NCBI GenBank assembly: GCA_001013295.1
Contig: LAZY01000020.1
Span: forward strand, 35,922 to 99,921
From: Chryseobacterium indologenes
GTDB taxonomy: Bacteria; Bacteroidota; Bacteroidia; Flavobacteriales; Weeksellaceae
Direction of reading: 5' to 3'
DNA length: 64,000 bases
This document shows positions 9,663 through 19,070 of the stretch, piece after piece. Made by a program: the position numbers and the translations under genes. The notes below the pieces were generated by a model. It was not told where the DNA came from. It saw only the letters and a list, made by a program, of their open reading frames with translations, and ran no database searches. Each line of letters begins with the position of its first letter. Position 1 is the stretch's first letter.

Positions 9663-10913
9663 TTAATGTGCCACCAGAAGTCCCACAAGGTCCTGAATCA
9701 CCTTTTGGGAAACGAAATCCATGAAGTCTACTCTTTCCAGATGCGGCATATATAATTTTGAAGTGACTTCTTTATCCCCTATTCTGATGGTATAAAAGAC
9801 TGTTCCCACCTCTTTACCGTCCTCTCCTTTTCCCGGACCTGCAACTCCTGTTGTGGAAAGGGAAATATCTGTATCAAACAAATTCTGACAGCCTTTTGCC
9901 ATTTCTTGTGCTACCTGTTCGCTCACTACAGTAAACTGATCTACGGTTTCTCTGGAAACATTCAGAATTTTGATTTTTTTTTCTGTGGCATAGGCGACCA
10001 TTCCGCCCAGGAAATATTTTGAACTCCCGGAAACTGAGGTGATCATTTTGGCTAGTTCACCTCCGGTACAGCTTTCTGCAGTGGAAATCGTCAGTTTTCT
10101 TTCAGTAAGCATTTCTGCCAGAATATTCTCGATTTTATCTTCAGATACTGCAATCACATGATCACCTAATAGAGGTAACAGCTTTTGAATTTCTTCTTCA
10201 GCCTGCTTCTGCAGTTCATTTTCATTATCACCTGAAGCCGTCAGCCTAAGCTTTACACGGGTTCCTACGGGAAGATAAGATAATGATGTATTCTCCGGTA
10301 AGGCAAGTTCCCAGTTTTCAATCATATCAGCAAGAATACTTTCGGGAATGCCAACAACAGAAACGATCCTAGTGTGAATATAGTTAAGACTGAATTTCTC
10401 CTGCAGGTAAGGGATGATCTGATCTTTGATCAAAGGCTTCACCTCATAAGGAACTCCGGGAAGACTGTAACACAGCTTTCCATTCAGCTCCATCATCATA
10501 CAGGGTGCTGTTCCGTAATGATTTTGAAAAACAATAGATTTGGTAGGAACAAAAGCCTGCTCTTTATTTCTTTCCAGAATATCTGCACGCCCTCTTCTTT
10601 CCATATATCCTTTAAGGTGATTAAAGGTAACCTCATCCAGCGCAATTTCATCATTGAAAAACTCAGCCAGAGCTTTTTTGGTTTTGTCATCACGGGTTGG
10701 CCCCAGTCCTCCTGTAGTAATCACGAGATCTCCCAGCTCAAAGGCTGCGCCTAATGTACTTTTGATGGTTTCAATTTCATCTGAAATAGTAAAGATCTGT
10801 ATAACTTTGATCCCGATATTCTTCAGCTCAGTAGCAATAAAATTAGAATTGGTATCTACGGTATTCCCAGAAAGGATTTCGTCACCAATGGTGATCAGAA
10901 CAGCTTTTTCCAT
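9663..10913 (-). CDS. cinA: CinA-like protein (competence/damage-inducible; NMN deamidase-related)
   Basis: A two-domain protein of 416 residues, normal for CinA. The N-terminal MoCF-type domain (about 1-170) starts with TIGDEILSG and contains TTGGLGPTRDD. The C-terminal PncC-like domain (about 255-410) contains TAESCTGG and the GVAGPG loop. The family links ADP-ribose pyrophosphatase activity with nicotinamide mononucleotide deamidase activity in pyridine nucleotide recycling; historical links to competence do not apply to every organism. The start is unambiguous (MEKAVLITIGDE). It is probably transcribed alone. Confidence 0.93.
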   Translation of the reverse strand: MEKAVLITIGDEILSGNTVDTNSNFIATELKNIGIKVIQIFTISDEIETIKSTLGAAFELGDLVITTGGLGPTRDDKTKKALAEFFNDEIALDEVTFNHLKGYMERRGRADILERNKEQAFVPTKSIVFQNHYGTAPCMMMELNGKLCYSLPGVPYEVKPLIKDQIIPYLQEKFSLNYIHTRIVSVVGIPESILADMIENWELALPENTSLSYLPVGTRVKLRLTASGDNENELQKQAEEEIQKLLPLLGDHVIAVSEDKIENILAEMLTERKLTISTAESCTGGELAKMITSVSGSSKYFLGGMVAYATEKKIKILNVSRETVDQFTVVSEQVAQEMAKGCQNLFDTDISLSTTGVAGPGKGEDGKEVGTVFYTIRIGDKEVTSKLYMPHLERVDFMDFVSQKVIQDLVGLLVAH

Positions 10914-11028
10914 GTTTTGTTTTCGAAAAAAAAATCTGGTACAAATGACGGAAAATTCCCGATACCCGGCAATATAAATTGATTTTTTCTATTTTTGACG
11001 GAATTTATTTTAAACTACAAGAAGAATT

Positions 11029-11502
11029 ATGTCTAAATATGATGATGCTTCATGGCATTATGGCGGTGATTTTCCGGAAGGACTTCCTCAGAAACACGGA
11101 GCAACCCATACGGGAATGTTCCTGAACTGGTGCATTAACAATGATCTGATTTCTGATGAACTGAAAGAAGATGCCGCAGAGGAAATCGAGCAGGTAAAAC
11201 GAAGAGAATTAACGGGTGCAGAGTTTGTAATGGATTGCTGCGACGGCAAGTTTTCTGAATATGATCTGAATGATCTTGGAAACAGTTTTGCAAAGGATTA
11301 TTATGCTGATGATACTGATTTCGGGAACAGATACAGCTCTTTTGCCGATGATTATGTCAATCTTTTTGATACTAAAGCTGAAGAAAATGACTATGAATAC
11401 GAAACTTTCTACCACATCGAAGATACTTATGAGAACTATGATCTGATGAAACAGGTTATTGATTACCGCTTTGAGGAGTGGAAGGAGTATTTGGGGAGCT
11501 GA
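11029..11502 (+). CDS. Conserved hypothetical acidic protein
   Basis: A 157-residue, strongly acidic cytosolic protein that opens with KYDDASWHYGGDFPEGLP. This signature recurs in a small family of uncharacterised bacterial proteins. There is no signal peptide and no catalytic motif that I recognise. A TATTTTTG promoter box lies at 10990-10997, about 30 bp before the start. It is monocistronic, and the downstream space holds a purine-rich arm and a heptamer array. Function unknown. Confidence 0.8.
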   Translation: MSKYDDASWHYGGDFPEGLPQKHGATHTGMFLNWCINNDLISDELKEDAAEEIEQVKRRELTGAEFVMDCCDGKFSEYDLNDLGNSFAKDYYADDTDFGNRYSSFADDYVNLFDTKAEENDYEYETFYHIEDTYENYDLMKQVIDYRFEEWKEYLGS

Positions 11503-11505
11503 GGA

Positions 11506-11580
11506 AGAGGTAAAAGGGCGAAAAGAGTGAAAGGGTAAAAAGGCAAAGGAGGCTGAGAAGGCGAAGAGAGCGAAGAAGGG
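11506..11580. repeat. Purine-rich arm of an imperfect inverted repeat
   Basis: An almost pure A/G tract with repeated GGCGAAGA and GGCTGAGAAGG words. The pyrimidine-rich segment at about 11706-11775 is approximately its reverse complement, so the two could fold into a long imperfect stem with the heptamer array in the loop. A similar pair lies at 29854-29905 / 29970-30003. Confidence 0.5.
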
Positions 11581-11585
11581 ATGGT

Positions 11586-11648
11586 AATAAGCAATAAGCA
11601 ATAAGCAATAAGCAATAAGCAATAAGCAATAAGCAATAAGCAATAAGC
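11586..11648. repeat. Tandem heptamer (AATAAGC)9
   Basis: Nine perfect contiguous copies of the 7-bp unit. Open reading frames through it give repeated LLIAYC peptides, an artefact of the period being non-divisible by three. Copy number is likely to vary between strains by slippage. Confidence 0.93.
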
Positions 11649-11776
11649 AAAATTAATCAATGATAGATGTGCCTATATCTTTAAATACATTATTTGTACA
11701 TCTTTACTTTTTTGCTTCCTTTGCTTCCTCAGCCTTCTTCGCCTTTTTACGCTTTCGCACTTTAGCTTTTCTCCCC

Positions 11777-12319
11777 CTAATGATTATGTCTCACCCAGAT
11801 CAATTCTCTCGTATCATAGCCAATTTTTCTTGCTTTTTCCAGGAAGCGCTGGCGGATGCTTTCGGGAATGCTGGTGGTGCGTGAGAGGATCCATAAATAT
11901 TTTAAGCTGCTGCCGGCAACCAGAGCATACTGATAGTCTTCATCAATATCAATCACATTATAACCGGCCCAGATGGGTTTGAAAAAAGATACTTTCAATC
12001 GGGCTTCGGTTGGGTCTTTTACAAATTGGGCTTCTCCGATAGATTCGTTCCATACTTTTTTAAGGTAATCATAGCCTTTATTTTTAACCTGGATAGTACC
12101 GTCCGGATTTTCTGAATATTCAGCCGTAACATTATCCATATTTTTCTCAAAACGATAATCGAAACGGGCAATTTCATACCATCTGCCCAGATATTTTTGT
12201 ATGTCGAAGTTCTTTACCGCTGTTCCCCCTCGCGGAATCCTTACAGAAAACGAGTTAAATATGACCAGCCCCAATGCTCCCAACGAAACGGGAATTATTA
12301 TTTTATGAAGAGTTTTCAT
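11777..12319 (-). CDS. Lipocalin family protein (Blc-like)
   Basis: A 180-residue bacterial lipocalin. An N-terminal hydrophobic segment (about 7-24) suggests export or an inner-membrane anchor; there is no clear lipobox Cys, unlike E. coli Blc. The lipocalin signature is visible as KYLGRWYEIARFDYRFE (about 43-59), followed by NVTAEYS, the YNVIDIDEDYQYALVAG strand pair and YLWILSR. Family members bind lysophospholipids or other lipids in the envelope. It stands alone between a repeat region and the LytTR regulator. Confidence 0.9.
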   Translation of the reverse strand: MKTLHKIIIPVSLGALGLVIFNSFSVRIPRGGTAVKNFDIQKYLGRWYEIARFDYRFEKNMDNVTAEYSENPDGTIQVKNKGYDYLKKVWNESIGEAQFVKDPTEARLKVSFFKPIWAGYNVIDIDEDYQYALVAGSSLKYLWILSRTTSIPESIRQRFLEKARKIGYDTRELIWVRHNH

Positions 12320-12390
12320 AACAGATTATTTTGTGTGGTTTCTATAAAAACGTCAAAAATAGTGCCTTGGAGGTTAAAGAATAATAAATT

Positions 12391-13125
12391 CTAGGAAAAG
12401 ACCTTCAAGAAATTGTCTTTGAAGCTTCCTGAAACTTCTATTTCCGTATCATCAGACAGCATTACGGTTCCACTTTTATGGTATGATTTTACAAAACCTG
12501 TATTGATGATATGAGAACGGTGTACTCTTACAAACGGACTTTCCAGAAGGTCATCAAAATGTTTCAGAAACCGGCACACCATTTTCTTGGAGCCATCGGT
12601 AAGATAGACCTGCGTAAAGTTTCCGTCTGCCTGTAGCCTTACAATATCTTCTGTTTTTACGACATCAAAACCTTGCAAAGTAGGCAATATCAGCTGTTGC
12701 TTTTCCGGCTTCAGTTTCAGATTCTCCAGCAGGATTTTATTCCTGTTCAGTTCTACTTTTTTCTCAAGACTTTCTACAACTTTATTGACGGCCAGGATCA
12801 GTTCCTGAATGTCTATAGGTTTTAAAATATAATAGCTGGCCGATTTGTTTAAGGCCTGAAGTGAATATTGAGAGAAAGCTGTAATGAAGATTGTTTCATA
12901 CGAAAAGTCTTTCGTAGCTTCCAATACATCAAAGGCATTTCCAAAGGGCATTTCTACATCCAGAAATACAAGCTGCGGCTGTTTTTCAGCAATCAATGGA
13001 ACCGCTTCTTTGATGTTCTCCGCTTCACCCAGAATTTCCACCTGCGGGCAGTATTTGGTGAGATAGCTTCTCAGAACTTCTCTGGCGATGATCTCATCAT
13101 CTATGATTACGGCTTTTATTTTCAT
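12391..13125 (-). CDS. LytTR-family response regulator
   Basis: A 244-residue regulator. The receiver domain (1-120) has Asp9, Asp10 and phosphoacceptor Asp56 (FLDVEMP). The LytTR DNA-binding domain (about 140-240) contains IVRLQADGNFTQVYL and FVRVHRSHIIN. LytTR proteins bind pairs of short direct repeats about two helical turns apart. The likely partner is the LytS-type kinase at 15178-16959, on the same strand three genes upstream. Its targets may include the paired CACCAAGT boxes at 18975 and 20013; that link is inference. Confidence 0.92.
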   Translation of the reverse strand: MKIKAVIIDDEIIAREVLRSYLTKYCPQVEILGEAENIKEAVPLIAEKQPQLVFLDVEMPFGNAFDVLEATKDFSYETIFITAFSQYSLQALNKSASYYILKPIDIQELILAVNKVVESLEKKVELNRNKILLENLKLKPEKQQLILPTLQGFDVVKTEDIVRLQADGNFTQVYLTDGSKKMVCRFLKHFDDLLESPFVRVHRSHIINTGFVKSYHKSGTVMLSDDTEIEVSGSFKDNFLKVFS

Positions 13126-13206
13126 TGAAACAGGTTTAAGTTTCTGATATATTTACAGCCTGCAAATTAGGAATATTTACCTATTCATATTCATACAATC
13201 TTCTGC

Positions 13207-13638
13207 CTATTCCGAAGAAGGTTGTTCTTTTTTCCATTGCCAGGCATTTTTCACGATCAGAATTGTCATAATAGATTCCACAGCGGCCAGAAAAGTGTAA
13301 AACAAATACCAGTCCGAAAAGGATGAAATTCCGATCAATATCATTACTCCGGTAAAAAATATTCCAAAAATAATGTTCAACAATCTGTTGACTGAAGGCT
13401 TTAAAATGAGAGAAAGAAATACCATCGCTGCAGGAATTGCCAGGACTATTGAGGCAAAAAATAATTTCATGGGGGAATCCAGCAGATTACTTCCTTCTAC
13501 AAGCCCTTTCGCTTTTCCTGGCGTATATAATTCAAAATAATCTCCATACAGATAACATAGTGTAACGGAGGTCCAGAGTCCGGCAATAATGATCTTTACA
13601 TTCACCGGAGTATCTTCCAGTTTTGCAGATTGATTCAT
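13207..13638 (-). CDS. Small four-helix membrane protein (DUF6326-like)
   Basis: A 143-residue integral membrane protein with four predicted spans (about 16-35, 55-78, 85-105 and 110-130) and a soluble N-terminus. It resembles a family of uncharacterised proteins with a VSLCYLYGDYFELYTPG-type first loop. It is 11 bp downstream of the DUF4386 gene, so the two are probably co-transcribed. No enzyme motif is visible. Confidence 0.78.
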   Translation of the reverse strand: MNQSAKLEDTPVNVKIIIAGLWTSVTLCYLYGDYFELYTPGKAKGLVEGSNLLDSPMKLFFASIVLAIPAAMVFLSLILKPSVNRLLNIIFGIFFTGVMILIGISSFSDWYLFYTFLAAVESIMTILIVKNAWQWKKEQPSSE

Positions 13639-13649
13639 GGTTATTTTAT

Positions 13650-14339
13650 TTAAGATTGTTTATTTCTCACTCCGAAAATGAGCAGCCATAAGCAGATTCC
13701 GATCTCTCCGATGGTAGCCGGAAGCGTGATATAGCCAGATAAGGCATATTCTGAAAAATCAGGGATAACTGTTCTGCCTAAAACATTGAGTACATAACCC
13801 ACACAACCCAACATTAAAAAGACGCCCAGAACCTTTGGTAAAAAATTAGATTTATACACTAAATACCCAAAAGGAAAAAGCCAAAGTCCCCAAAATACCT
13901 GAGCGATTAAAAGGCCGTTATTGTAATTTTTCAACAGCATCATGACCTGAGCCTGCAGTTCTTCAGTCGTATATATTTTTAAATAATCTGCTGCATTAAT
14001 GATGTTCAATATGGAAAATTTGCTTTGCAGATTGATGAATGAAATGGGTACGCTTATTAGTGCCAGCACTACCATCAGCCCGGCATACCTCTTATGAATA
14101 TCTTTCAGCAGAGAGTATAATGCCAGGGGAAGCAATGTAAATGCTGTATAACACAACATACTGGAGGCAATACTCCAGCTGAATAATTGTCTTGAAGAGG
14201 AAATATTCTGAAAGGTCAGTCCGGCATCATTCCAGACGATCAGTTTTGACGGGACATACATTAAACTGAAAAGACCAGTTATAATAACTATGAGATAAAA
14301 AAGTCCTGCCAGGTGGGCTGTTTTTTGTTGAGTATTCAT
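13650..14339 (-). CDS. DUF4386 domain membrane protein
   Basis: A 229-residue protein with six predicted membrane helices. The opening KTAHLAGLFYLIVIITGLFS and the GLWLFPFGYLVYKSNFLPKVLG segment are typical of DUF4386 proteins. Function unknown. It sits between the histidine kinase group and the LytTR regulator on the same strand, so it may belong to that regulated cluster. Confidence 0.85.
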   Translation of the reverse strand: MNTQQKTAHLAGLFYLIVIITGLFSLMYVPSKLIVWNDAGLTFQNISSSRQLFSWSIASSMLCYTAFTLLPLALYSLLKDIHKRYAGLMVVLALISVPISFINLQSKFSILNIINAADYLKIYTTEELQAQVMMLLKNYNNGLLIAQVFWGLWLFPFGYLVYKSNFLPKVLGVFLMLGCVGYVLNVLGRTVIPDFSEYALSGYITLPATIGEIGICLWLLIFGVRNKQS

Positions 14340-14436
14340 TTTGGATCAAGTTTTTATCTATTAAGACAATAACTTTTTCAAAATGGTTACAGGTTTCCAA
14401 ATATTATTGGGCAGTGAACAGTTTTCAGATTCAGCG

Positions 14437-15165
14437 TTACTGATATTTCCCGTTTTTGAACTTTAGGATTTTATAAGTAATTTTTGAAGTTTCTTTGCTA
14501 TCACAATCTCCTTTTACTTCTTTATTCAATGTTTTGACAGAAATGGTTTTTATTTTAAGATCTGTGAAATTATTGGTTTTAGAACCATCCATCATGATAT
14601 AGGAATGATCATCCTGAAACTCACCATTGCATCTGGTATCCCATTCTCCATGGTTTGCATCCAGCTCAAACTGATCAAGAACTTTTTTTAGGGTCTTTCC
14701 TTCCGGATAATATAATGAAATTGTTCCAGACCCATAAGGATTAGGTCTGCTACTGCCAACGAAGTCTGTCTTTACCCCAAATGCCCGGATGTTGTTGTTG
14801 ATATTGTATAACCCGGTATCAATACTCATACTTCTCAACATTATCGCATCGGAATTTAATTCTGTAGGGTCAAAATACTGATTCTTTATGGTTCCTTTAC
14901 TGTCAGTAATTACAATATAATTCCTTACAGTGAAAACATAGTCTTCATCTTTGTCCTGTTCTACGATCACCGGAATGACCGCAATATATGAATCTTCTGT
15001 ATTCGGCATTTTTTTCTCGATACACAGGTCTTCTTTGATCTTTGTTTTATCGAGTTTTAAAGTCTTCAGAATATGGTTCAGCCTGATACTGTCAAATTCC
15101 TGTCCGTAAAGGATTCCGGAGCATAAAGTAATGAGCAGTGTAAGCAATAGTGCATTTTTTTTCAT
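14437..15165 (-). CDS. Secreted hypothetical protein
   Basis: A 242-residue protein with a type I signal peptide (MKKNALLLTLLITLCSGILYGQ). No recognised domain; the mature part looks beta-rich with acidic loops and two or three Cys. It starts 12 bp after the stop of the histidine kinase, so it is almost certainly co-transcribed with it. It could be an envelope component or sensor accessory, but nothing in the sequence shows that directly. Confidence 0.75.
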   Translation of the reverse strand: MKKNALLLTLLITLCSGILYGQEFDSIRLNHILKTLKLDKTKIKEDLCIEKKMPNTEDSYIAVIPVIVEQDKDEDYVFTVRNYIVITDSKGTIKNQYFDPTELNSDAIMLRSMSIDTGLYNINNNIRAFGVKTDFVGSSRPNPYGSGTISLYYPEGKTLKKVLDQFELDANHGEWDTRCNGEFQDDHSYIMMDGSKTNNFTDLKIKTISVKTLNKEVKGDCDSKETSKITYKILKFKNGKYQ

Positions 15166-15177
15166 GTATCATCATTT

Positions 15178-16959
15178 TTAAGCCAGATTAATTCTGATTG
15201 TAACTAAAACTCCGCCACTATCTTCCTTGTCTTTCACAGAGCAGGTAATATTTTTTTTGTACAGATCATTCAGGAGCTGAATTCTTTCCAGGGTGTTTTT
15301 CATTCCCCGGCCTTCTCTTGCTTTCTGATGCTGGGTTTTCTGCTTTTTACTTTCCTCAATACCGATTCCGTTATCCTCAATCGTGATAATCAGATATTGA
15401 TCATTTTTTGCAAAGCTTAGTTTTAAAAAACCTTTTTCGGTTCTGTAGCGGAGTCCGTGCCAGATTGCATTTTCCAGAAAGGGCTGTACCAGCATTCCCG
15501 GAACCTGCAGACTCTGCAGATTCAGATTTTCATCTACCACAATTTCATAATCGAACTTATCGGCAAAACGGGTTTTCTCCAGCGCCAGATAATTTTGCAG
15601 AAGATCCAGCTCCTGTTGGAAAGGGATAAAATCTTCGGTAGAATTTTCCATGACCCTACGCATCAGTTTAGAAAATTTAGTCAGGTACTGATTGGCTTCC
15701 AGTTCGTTATTGGTTGCAATAAAATGATTCACACTGTTTAAGCTGTTAAAGATAAAATGCGGGTTCATTTCTCTCCGAAGCGACTGAAGGGCAATCTTTT
15801 TATTTTTGATCTGAACTTTTTTCAGGGTTCTGAAAATAATAAAAATCAATCCCGTCAAAAGAACCAAAGCCGCGATCAAACTGTAATTGAATACGTTTTT
15901 CTTACGAATCAGTTCATCCTTCAGTTCTTTTTCTTTTTCCAGTTGGGAAATTCTCTGCTCAGTATCTTCCAGGATCTTATTATCAACAAGGCTTCTGTCT
16001 TTCGAAACCAGATTCGGAAGTTTTCCTAAAAAATCCCGGTACAATTGTACGGAAGCATCAGTATTTCCGGATATAGCATAGAGACTGTCCAGTTTTTTTA
16101 CGCTTCTCTGAGCTTCCAGAGTATGCCCTTTTTCCAAAGCAATTCCGTAAGCATTTTTCAATAAGTTCACCGCTTCTCCAGGATCATTTTTCTTAATATA
16201 AATATCAGCCAGCTCCTGAATCTGATTCACTTTTTCCTGTGAATTTTCTTTCACAAAATCTTCTTTCAGGACTTTCTTTTTGGCTTCAATGGCTTTCTCA
16301 TAGTTCTTATTTTCAACATAAAGATCAGCCAGTTTCTGATTGATCGCCAACGCCTGCTGTGGAGCTTCTTTTTTTGAAATCTTATAGGCATTATTCAGGT
16401 TTTCTTCTGCTCTAGAGACATCCTTTTGCTGTATATTGACCTCTGCAAGCTGGCTATAGCTATCTGCAAGATCTGCCTGTTCGTTTTCCTTTTTACTCAG
16501 ACTGATATTATTCTGGATCGCTTCTGCTCTCAATTCCGGAGTTGGAGAAGAAAGTCTTGCTACATCATTGGTATTGACTGCCTTACTTTTTTCACTGTAG
16601 CCCATCTGAGCTGCCATGCTGTAATTGCTGATCGCAGGGGTTATTTTATTCTGTTTTTCCTGAGATTGTGCCAGTTTTCGGGTCGTGGTTTCAAGATTTT
16701 TTTTATCATTGAGAGCCTGATAAATATTTCGGGCCTTAATCAGGTATTCTTCACTTTTGGCATAGTTGCCCTGATTGTAATAATCGTTGGCCATTCCTAC
16801 ATAGGTATCGGCGACTCCTTTATTATCGTTCTTATCGACTGCTTTTTTCAGTTTCGAAGCCGATTTCAGGACTTTAGAAACCCGTGTAGTATCCTGTGCA
16901 ATGAGATTATTTCCCAACGCCAATACTATCATAAGCAATATTTTAAAAACTAATTTCAC
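15178..16959 (-). CDS. TPR-containing LytS-type sensor histidine kinase
   Basis: Signal-transducing kinase at the inner membrane. From the N-terminus: a signal peptide (KLVFKILLMIVLALGNNLIAQ), a periplasmic array of TPR-like helical repeats, a transmembrane helix (VFNYSLIAALVLLTGLIFIIF), a His_kinase domain with NPHFIFNSLNS holding the phosphorylated His, and an HATPase domain with ENAIWHG and DNGIGIE. I chose the GTG start at 16959 because it begins exactly at the signal peptide. An ATG at 17040 would add 27 residues of polar sequence before it. The probable partner is the LytTR regulator at 12391-13125. Confidence 0.88.
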   Translation of the reverse strand: MKLVFKILLMIVLALGNNLIAQDTTRVSKVLKSASKLKKAVDKNDNKGVADTYVGMANDYYNQGNYAKSEEYLIKARNIYQALNDKKNLETTTRKLAQSQEKQNKITPAISNYSMAAQMGYSEKSKAVNTNDVARLSSPTPELRAEAIQNNISLSKKENEQADLADSYSQLAEVNIQQKDVSRAEENLNNAYKISKKEAPQQALAINQKLADLYVENKNYEKAIEAKKKVLKEDFVKENSQEKVNQIQELADIYIKKNDPGEAVNLLKNAYGIALEKGHTLEAQRSVKKLDSLYAISGNTDASVQLYRDFLGKLPNLVSKDRSLVDNKILEDTEQRISQLEKEKELKDELIRKKNVFNYSLIAALVLLTGLIFIIFRTLKKVQIKNKKIALQSLRREMNPHFIFNSLNSVNHFIATNNELEANQYLTKFSKLMRRVMENSTEDFIPFQQELDLLQNYLALEKTRFADKFDYEIVVDENLNLQSLQVPGMLVQPFLENAIWHGLRYRTEKGFLKLSFAKNDQYLIITIEDNGIGIEESKKQKTQHQKAREGRGMKNTLERIQLLNDLYKKNITCSVKDKEDSGGVLVTIRINLA

Positions 16960-17154
16960 AGATTTCAGATCTTTACTGCAAAGTAAGTAAAACTTTATTG
17001 ATCGTCTTCTATTCTTTACCAAGTCAAAACCATATTTCACCCAGTCTTAGAAAGATAAGGCTGATATAAAACGAGGATATAAAACACTAAAATAAATATA
17101 GGTCAAGCTTTTAATTATATTTGTATTTTTAATTCACTTAATTTAATAGGGACC

Positions 17155-18909
17155 ATGAAAAAATTCCAACTCATCATTGTTGCTATGTTTTGCCTTGGCA
17201 GCATTAGAGCACAGACCTATATTCAAAATGTAACCATATTAGATGTTATTCATAAAAAAATGCTTCCCGCACAAACGGTTATTATCTCCAATGGTATTAT
17301 CACTGCCGTAAAGCCCGACAAAAAAGTAAAAATTTCTCAAAATTCACAGGTCATCAATGGTCAGGGGAAATATTTAATTCCAGGAATGACAGATTCCCAT
17401 GTCCATTTTTTCCAGAGTGGCGGCCTATATACCAGGCCTGATGCTCTTAATCTTAAAAAACATGTTCCATATCAACAAGAGATTGATTGGGGACACCACA
17501 ATATGGAAAATTTTCTTCAGTATTACCTTCGATCAGGAATAACTTCCGTGATTGATCCCGGTGCAACTTATAATTTCCTTAAGCTTCGGGATTCTTTAAA
17601 AAAGAAAGAGAACTTACCCTCTGTTTATATGTCAGGCCCTCTTATCACTACCTATGAACCTGAAGCATTTAAAAATCTAGATAAAGACGAACCTTTCAAA
17701 CTGACACTCACCGCTGAAGATGCAAGGAAATATGTTCAGGAACAGCTTCCCTACAAACCTGATTTTATCAAAATATGGTATATCGTAACAAGAAATAACC
17801 CTCAAAAACTAAAAGAAGAGGCGAAAAAACTTGAGCCAGTGATAAAGGCTACTATTGAAGAAGCTCATCGGAATAACCTAAAAGTAGCTGTGCATGCTAC
17901 TGAACGTTTTACAGCAGAAACGGCAGTTCTGAATGGAGCAGATTATCTGGTTCATGATATAGAAGATGAAATCGTTTCTGATGATTTTGTAAAACTTTTA
18001 AAGACAAAAAAAATCATATTATGCCCTACTCTGACTGTATCGGATAACTATTATGATACTTACGGTCAAAAAAAGCATTATAATACCTATGAATTGGAAA
18101 ACTCAAATCCTAAAAGTATAGGTTCAATTTCTGACCTGAAACATCTGGAAAGCACTTCTGACTCAACATGGATAAAAAAATATAAAATAAGGTTTAACTC
18201 TCCTCAAATAAACGCCTATGTTTCCAAAGTTGATTCTATAAGAAAAGGCAATCTGAAAAAGCTTGCAGATGGTGGAGTTACTATTGCTGCAGGCACAGAT
18301 GCAGGAAATATCGGAACACAACATGCCTCTTCTTTTTTGGAAGAACTTAAAGCTATGAAAGAAAGCGGAATGGATAATTGGCAGATTTTACAGTCGGCAA
18401 CGATCAATCCTGCAAAAATACTCGGTAAGGAGTCTATGTATGGAAGCATTGAAACTGGAAAAGCAGCAGATCTTGTCCTCCTCAATGCCAATCCTATTGA
18501 AAACCTTGATCATCTTACCTTAATTGATACTGTAATTAAGAACGGACAACCGCTCGATCCAAAGAAAATTTTGAAAATCACTCCGGAAGTCCTGGTACAG
18601 CAACAGGTAAATGCCTATAATGTCAAAAACATAGAAGCCTTTCTGGAGCCTTATGCTGATGATATAGAAATTTATACGTTCCCCAATACATTAGTAAGTA
18701 AAGGGAAAGAAGGGATGAGAAAAACGTACGAAAAACTTTTCAAAAACGTACCTGATCTGCATTGTGAGATTAAACAGAGAATTATTAATCTTAATTCTGT
18801 TATTGACAAAGAAAGTGTTTCCGGAATGAGACCTGGCCAAAAAGTAGAAGCTACTGCCATTTACGAAATTAAAAATCATAAAATTTCAAAGGTCTATTTC
18901 CTCTATTAA
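17155..18909 (+). CDS. Secreted amidohydrolase with C-terminal NTF2-like extension
   Basis: A 584-residue metal-dependent hydrolase of the imidazolonepropionase-like amidohydrolase superfamily, with a signal peptide ending around IRAQ. Metal-ligand motifs are visible: DSHVH (His82, His84), KIW, AVHATE and GTDAGN, then the ADLVLLNANP closing strand typical of the composite domain. The last 110 residues (from about EVLVQQQVNAYNVKNIEAFLEPYADDIEIY) look like a SnoaL/NTF2-like domain, an unusual addition. Substrate unknown; relatives act on cyclic amides or Xaa-Pro dipeptides. A TATATTTG promoter box lies at 17116-17123. Confidence 0.88.
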   Translation: MKKFQLIIVAMFCLGSIRAQTYIQNVTILDVIHKKMLPAQTVIISNGIITAVKPDKKVKISQNSQVINGQGKYLIPGMTDSHVHFFQSGGLYTRPDALNLKKHVPYQQEIDWGHHNMENFLQYYLRSGITSVIDPGATYNFLKLRDSLKKKENLPSVYMSGPLITTYEPEAFKNLDKDEPFKLTLTAEDARKYVQEQLPYKPDFIKIWYIVTRNNPQKLKEEAKKLEPVIKATIEEAHRNNLKVAVHATERFTAETAVLNGADYLVHDIEDEIVSDDFVKLLKTKKIILCPTLTVSDNYYDTYGQKKHYNTYELENSNPKSIGSISDLKHLESTSDSTWIKKYKIRFNSPQINAYVSKVDSIRKGNLKKLADGGVTIAAGTDAGNIGTQHASSFLEELKAMKESGMDNWQILQSATINPAKILGKESMYGSIETGKAADLVLLNANPIENLDHLTLIDTVIKNGQPLDPKKILKITPEVLVQQQVNAYNVKNIEAFLEPYADDIEIYTFPNTLVSKGKEGMRKTYEKLFKNVPDLHCEIKQRIINLNSVIDKESVSGMRPGQKVEATAIYEIKNHKISKVYFLY

Positions 18910-18937
18910 AAAACAAGATAATATCCCTTATTTTTAA

Positions 18938-18965
18938 AAGCAATCTGCAGAAGATTGCTTTTTTT
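18938..18965 (+). terminator. Rho-independent terminator
   Basis: Stem AAGCAATCT / AGATTGCTT with a short GCAGA-type loop and a T7 tract, just after the amidohydrolase gene. Confidence 0.9.
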
Positions 18966-18974
18966 ATGATGCCT

Positions 18975-19038
18975 CACCAAGTGAAACTTCCCTTTCACCA
19001 AGTCTCCCTATTTTTCGCTTCAGATCCTGGTAATTTTA
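18975..19038 (+). promoter_or_regulatory. Paired CACCAAGT boxes and promoter of the SIMPL gene
   Basis: Two direct CACCAAGT copies start at 18975 and 18996, a 21-bp period. A TAATTTTA -7-like box follows at 19031, 27 bp after the second copy. The same arrangement with the same spacings precedes the DUF4139 gene at 20013. The geometry fits binding of a dimeric or LytTR-type regulator; the regulator is not proven. Confidence 0.6.
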
Positions 19039-19070
19039 CATCAGAATTTAAAATTTAAAAACAGGAAATT

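Noticed and set aside
11586..11648. Possible CRISPR array
   Set aside because: The unit is seven bases with no spacers and there are no cas genes nearby.
11209..11660. Overlapping frames rich in LLIAYC
   Set aside because: A seven-base tandem repeat read in three frames gives these peptides. The plus-strand gene at 11029 explains the remaining part.
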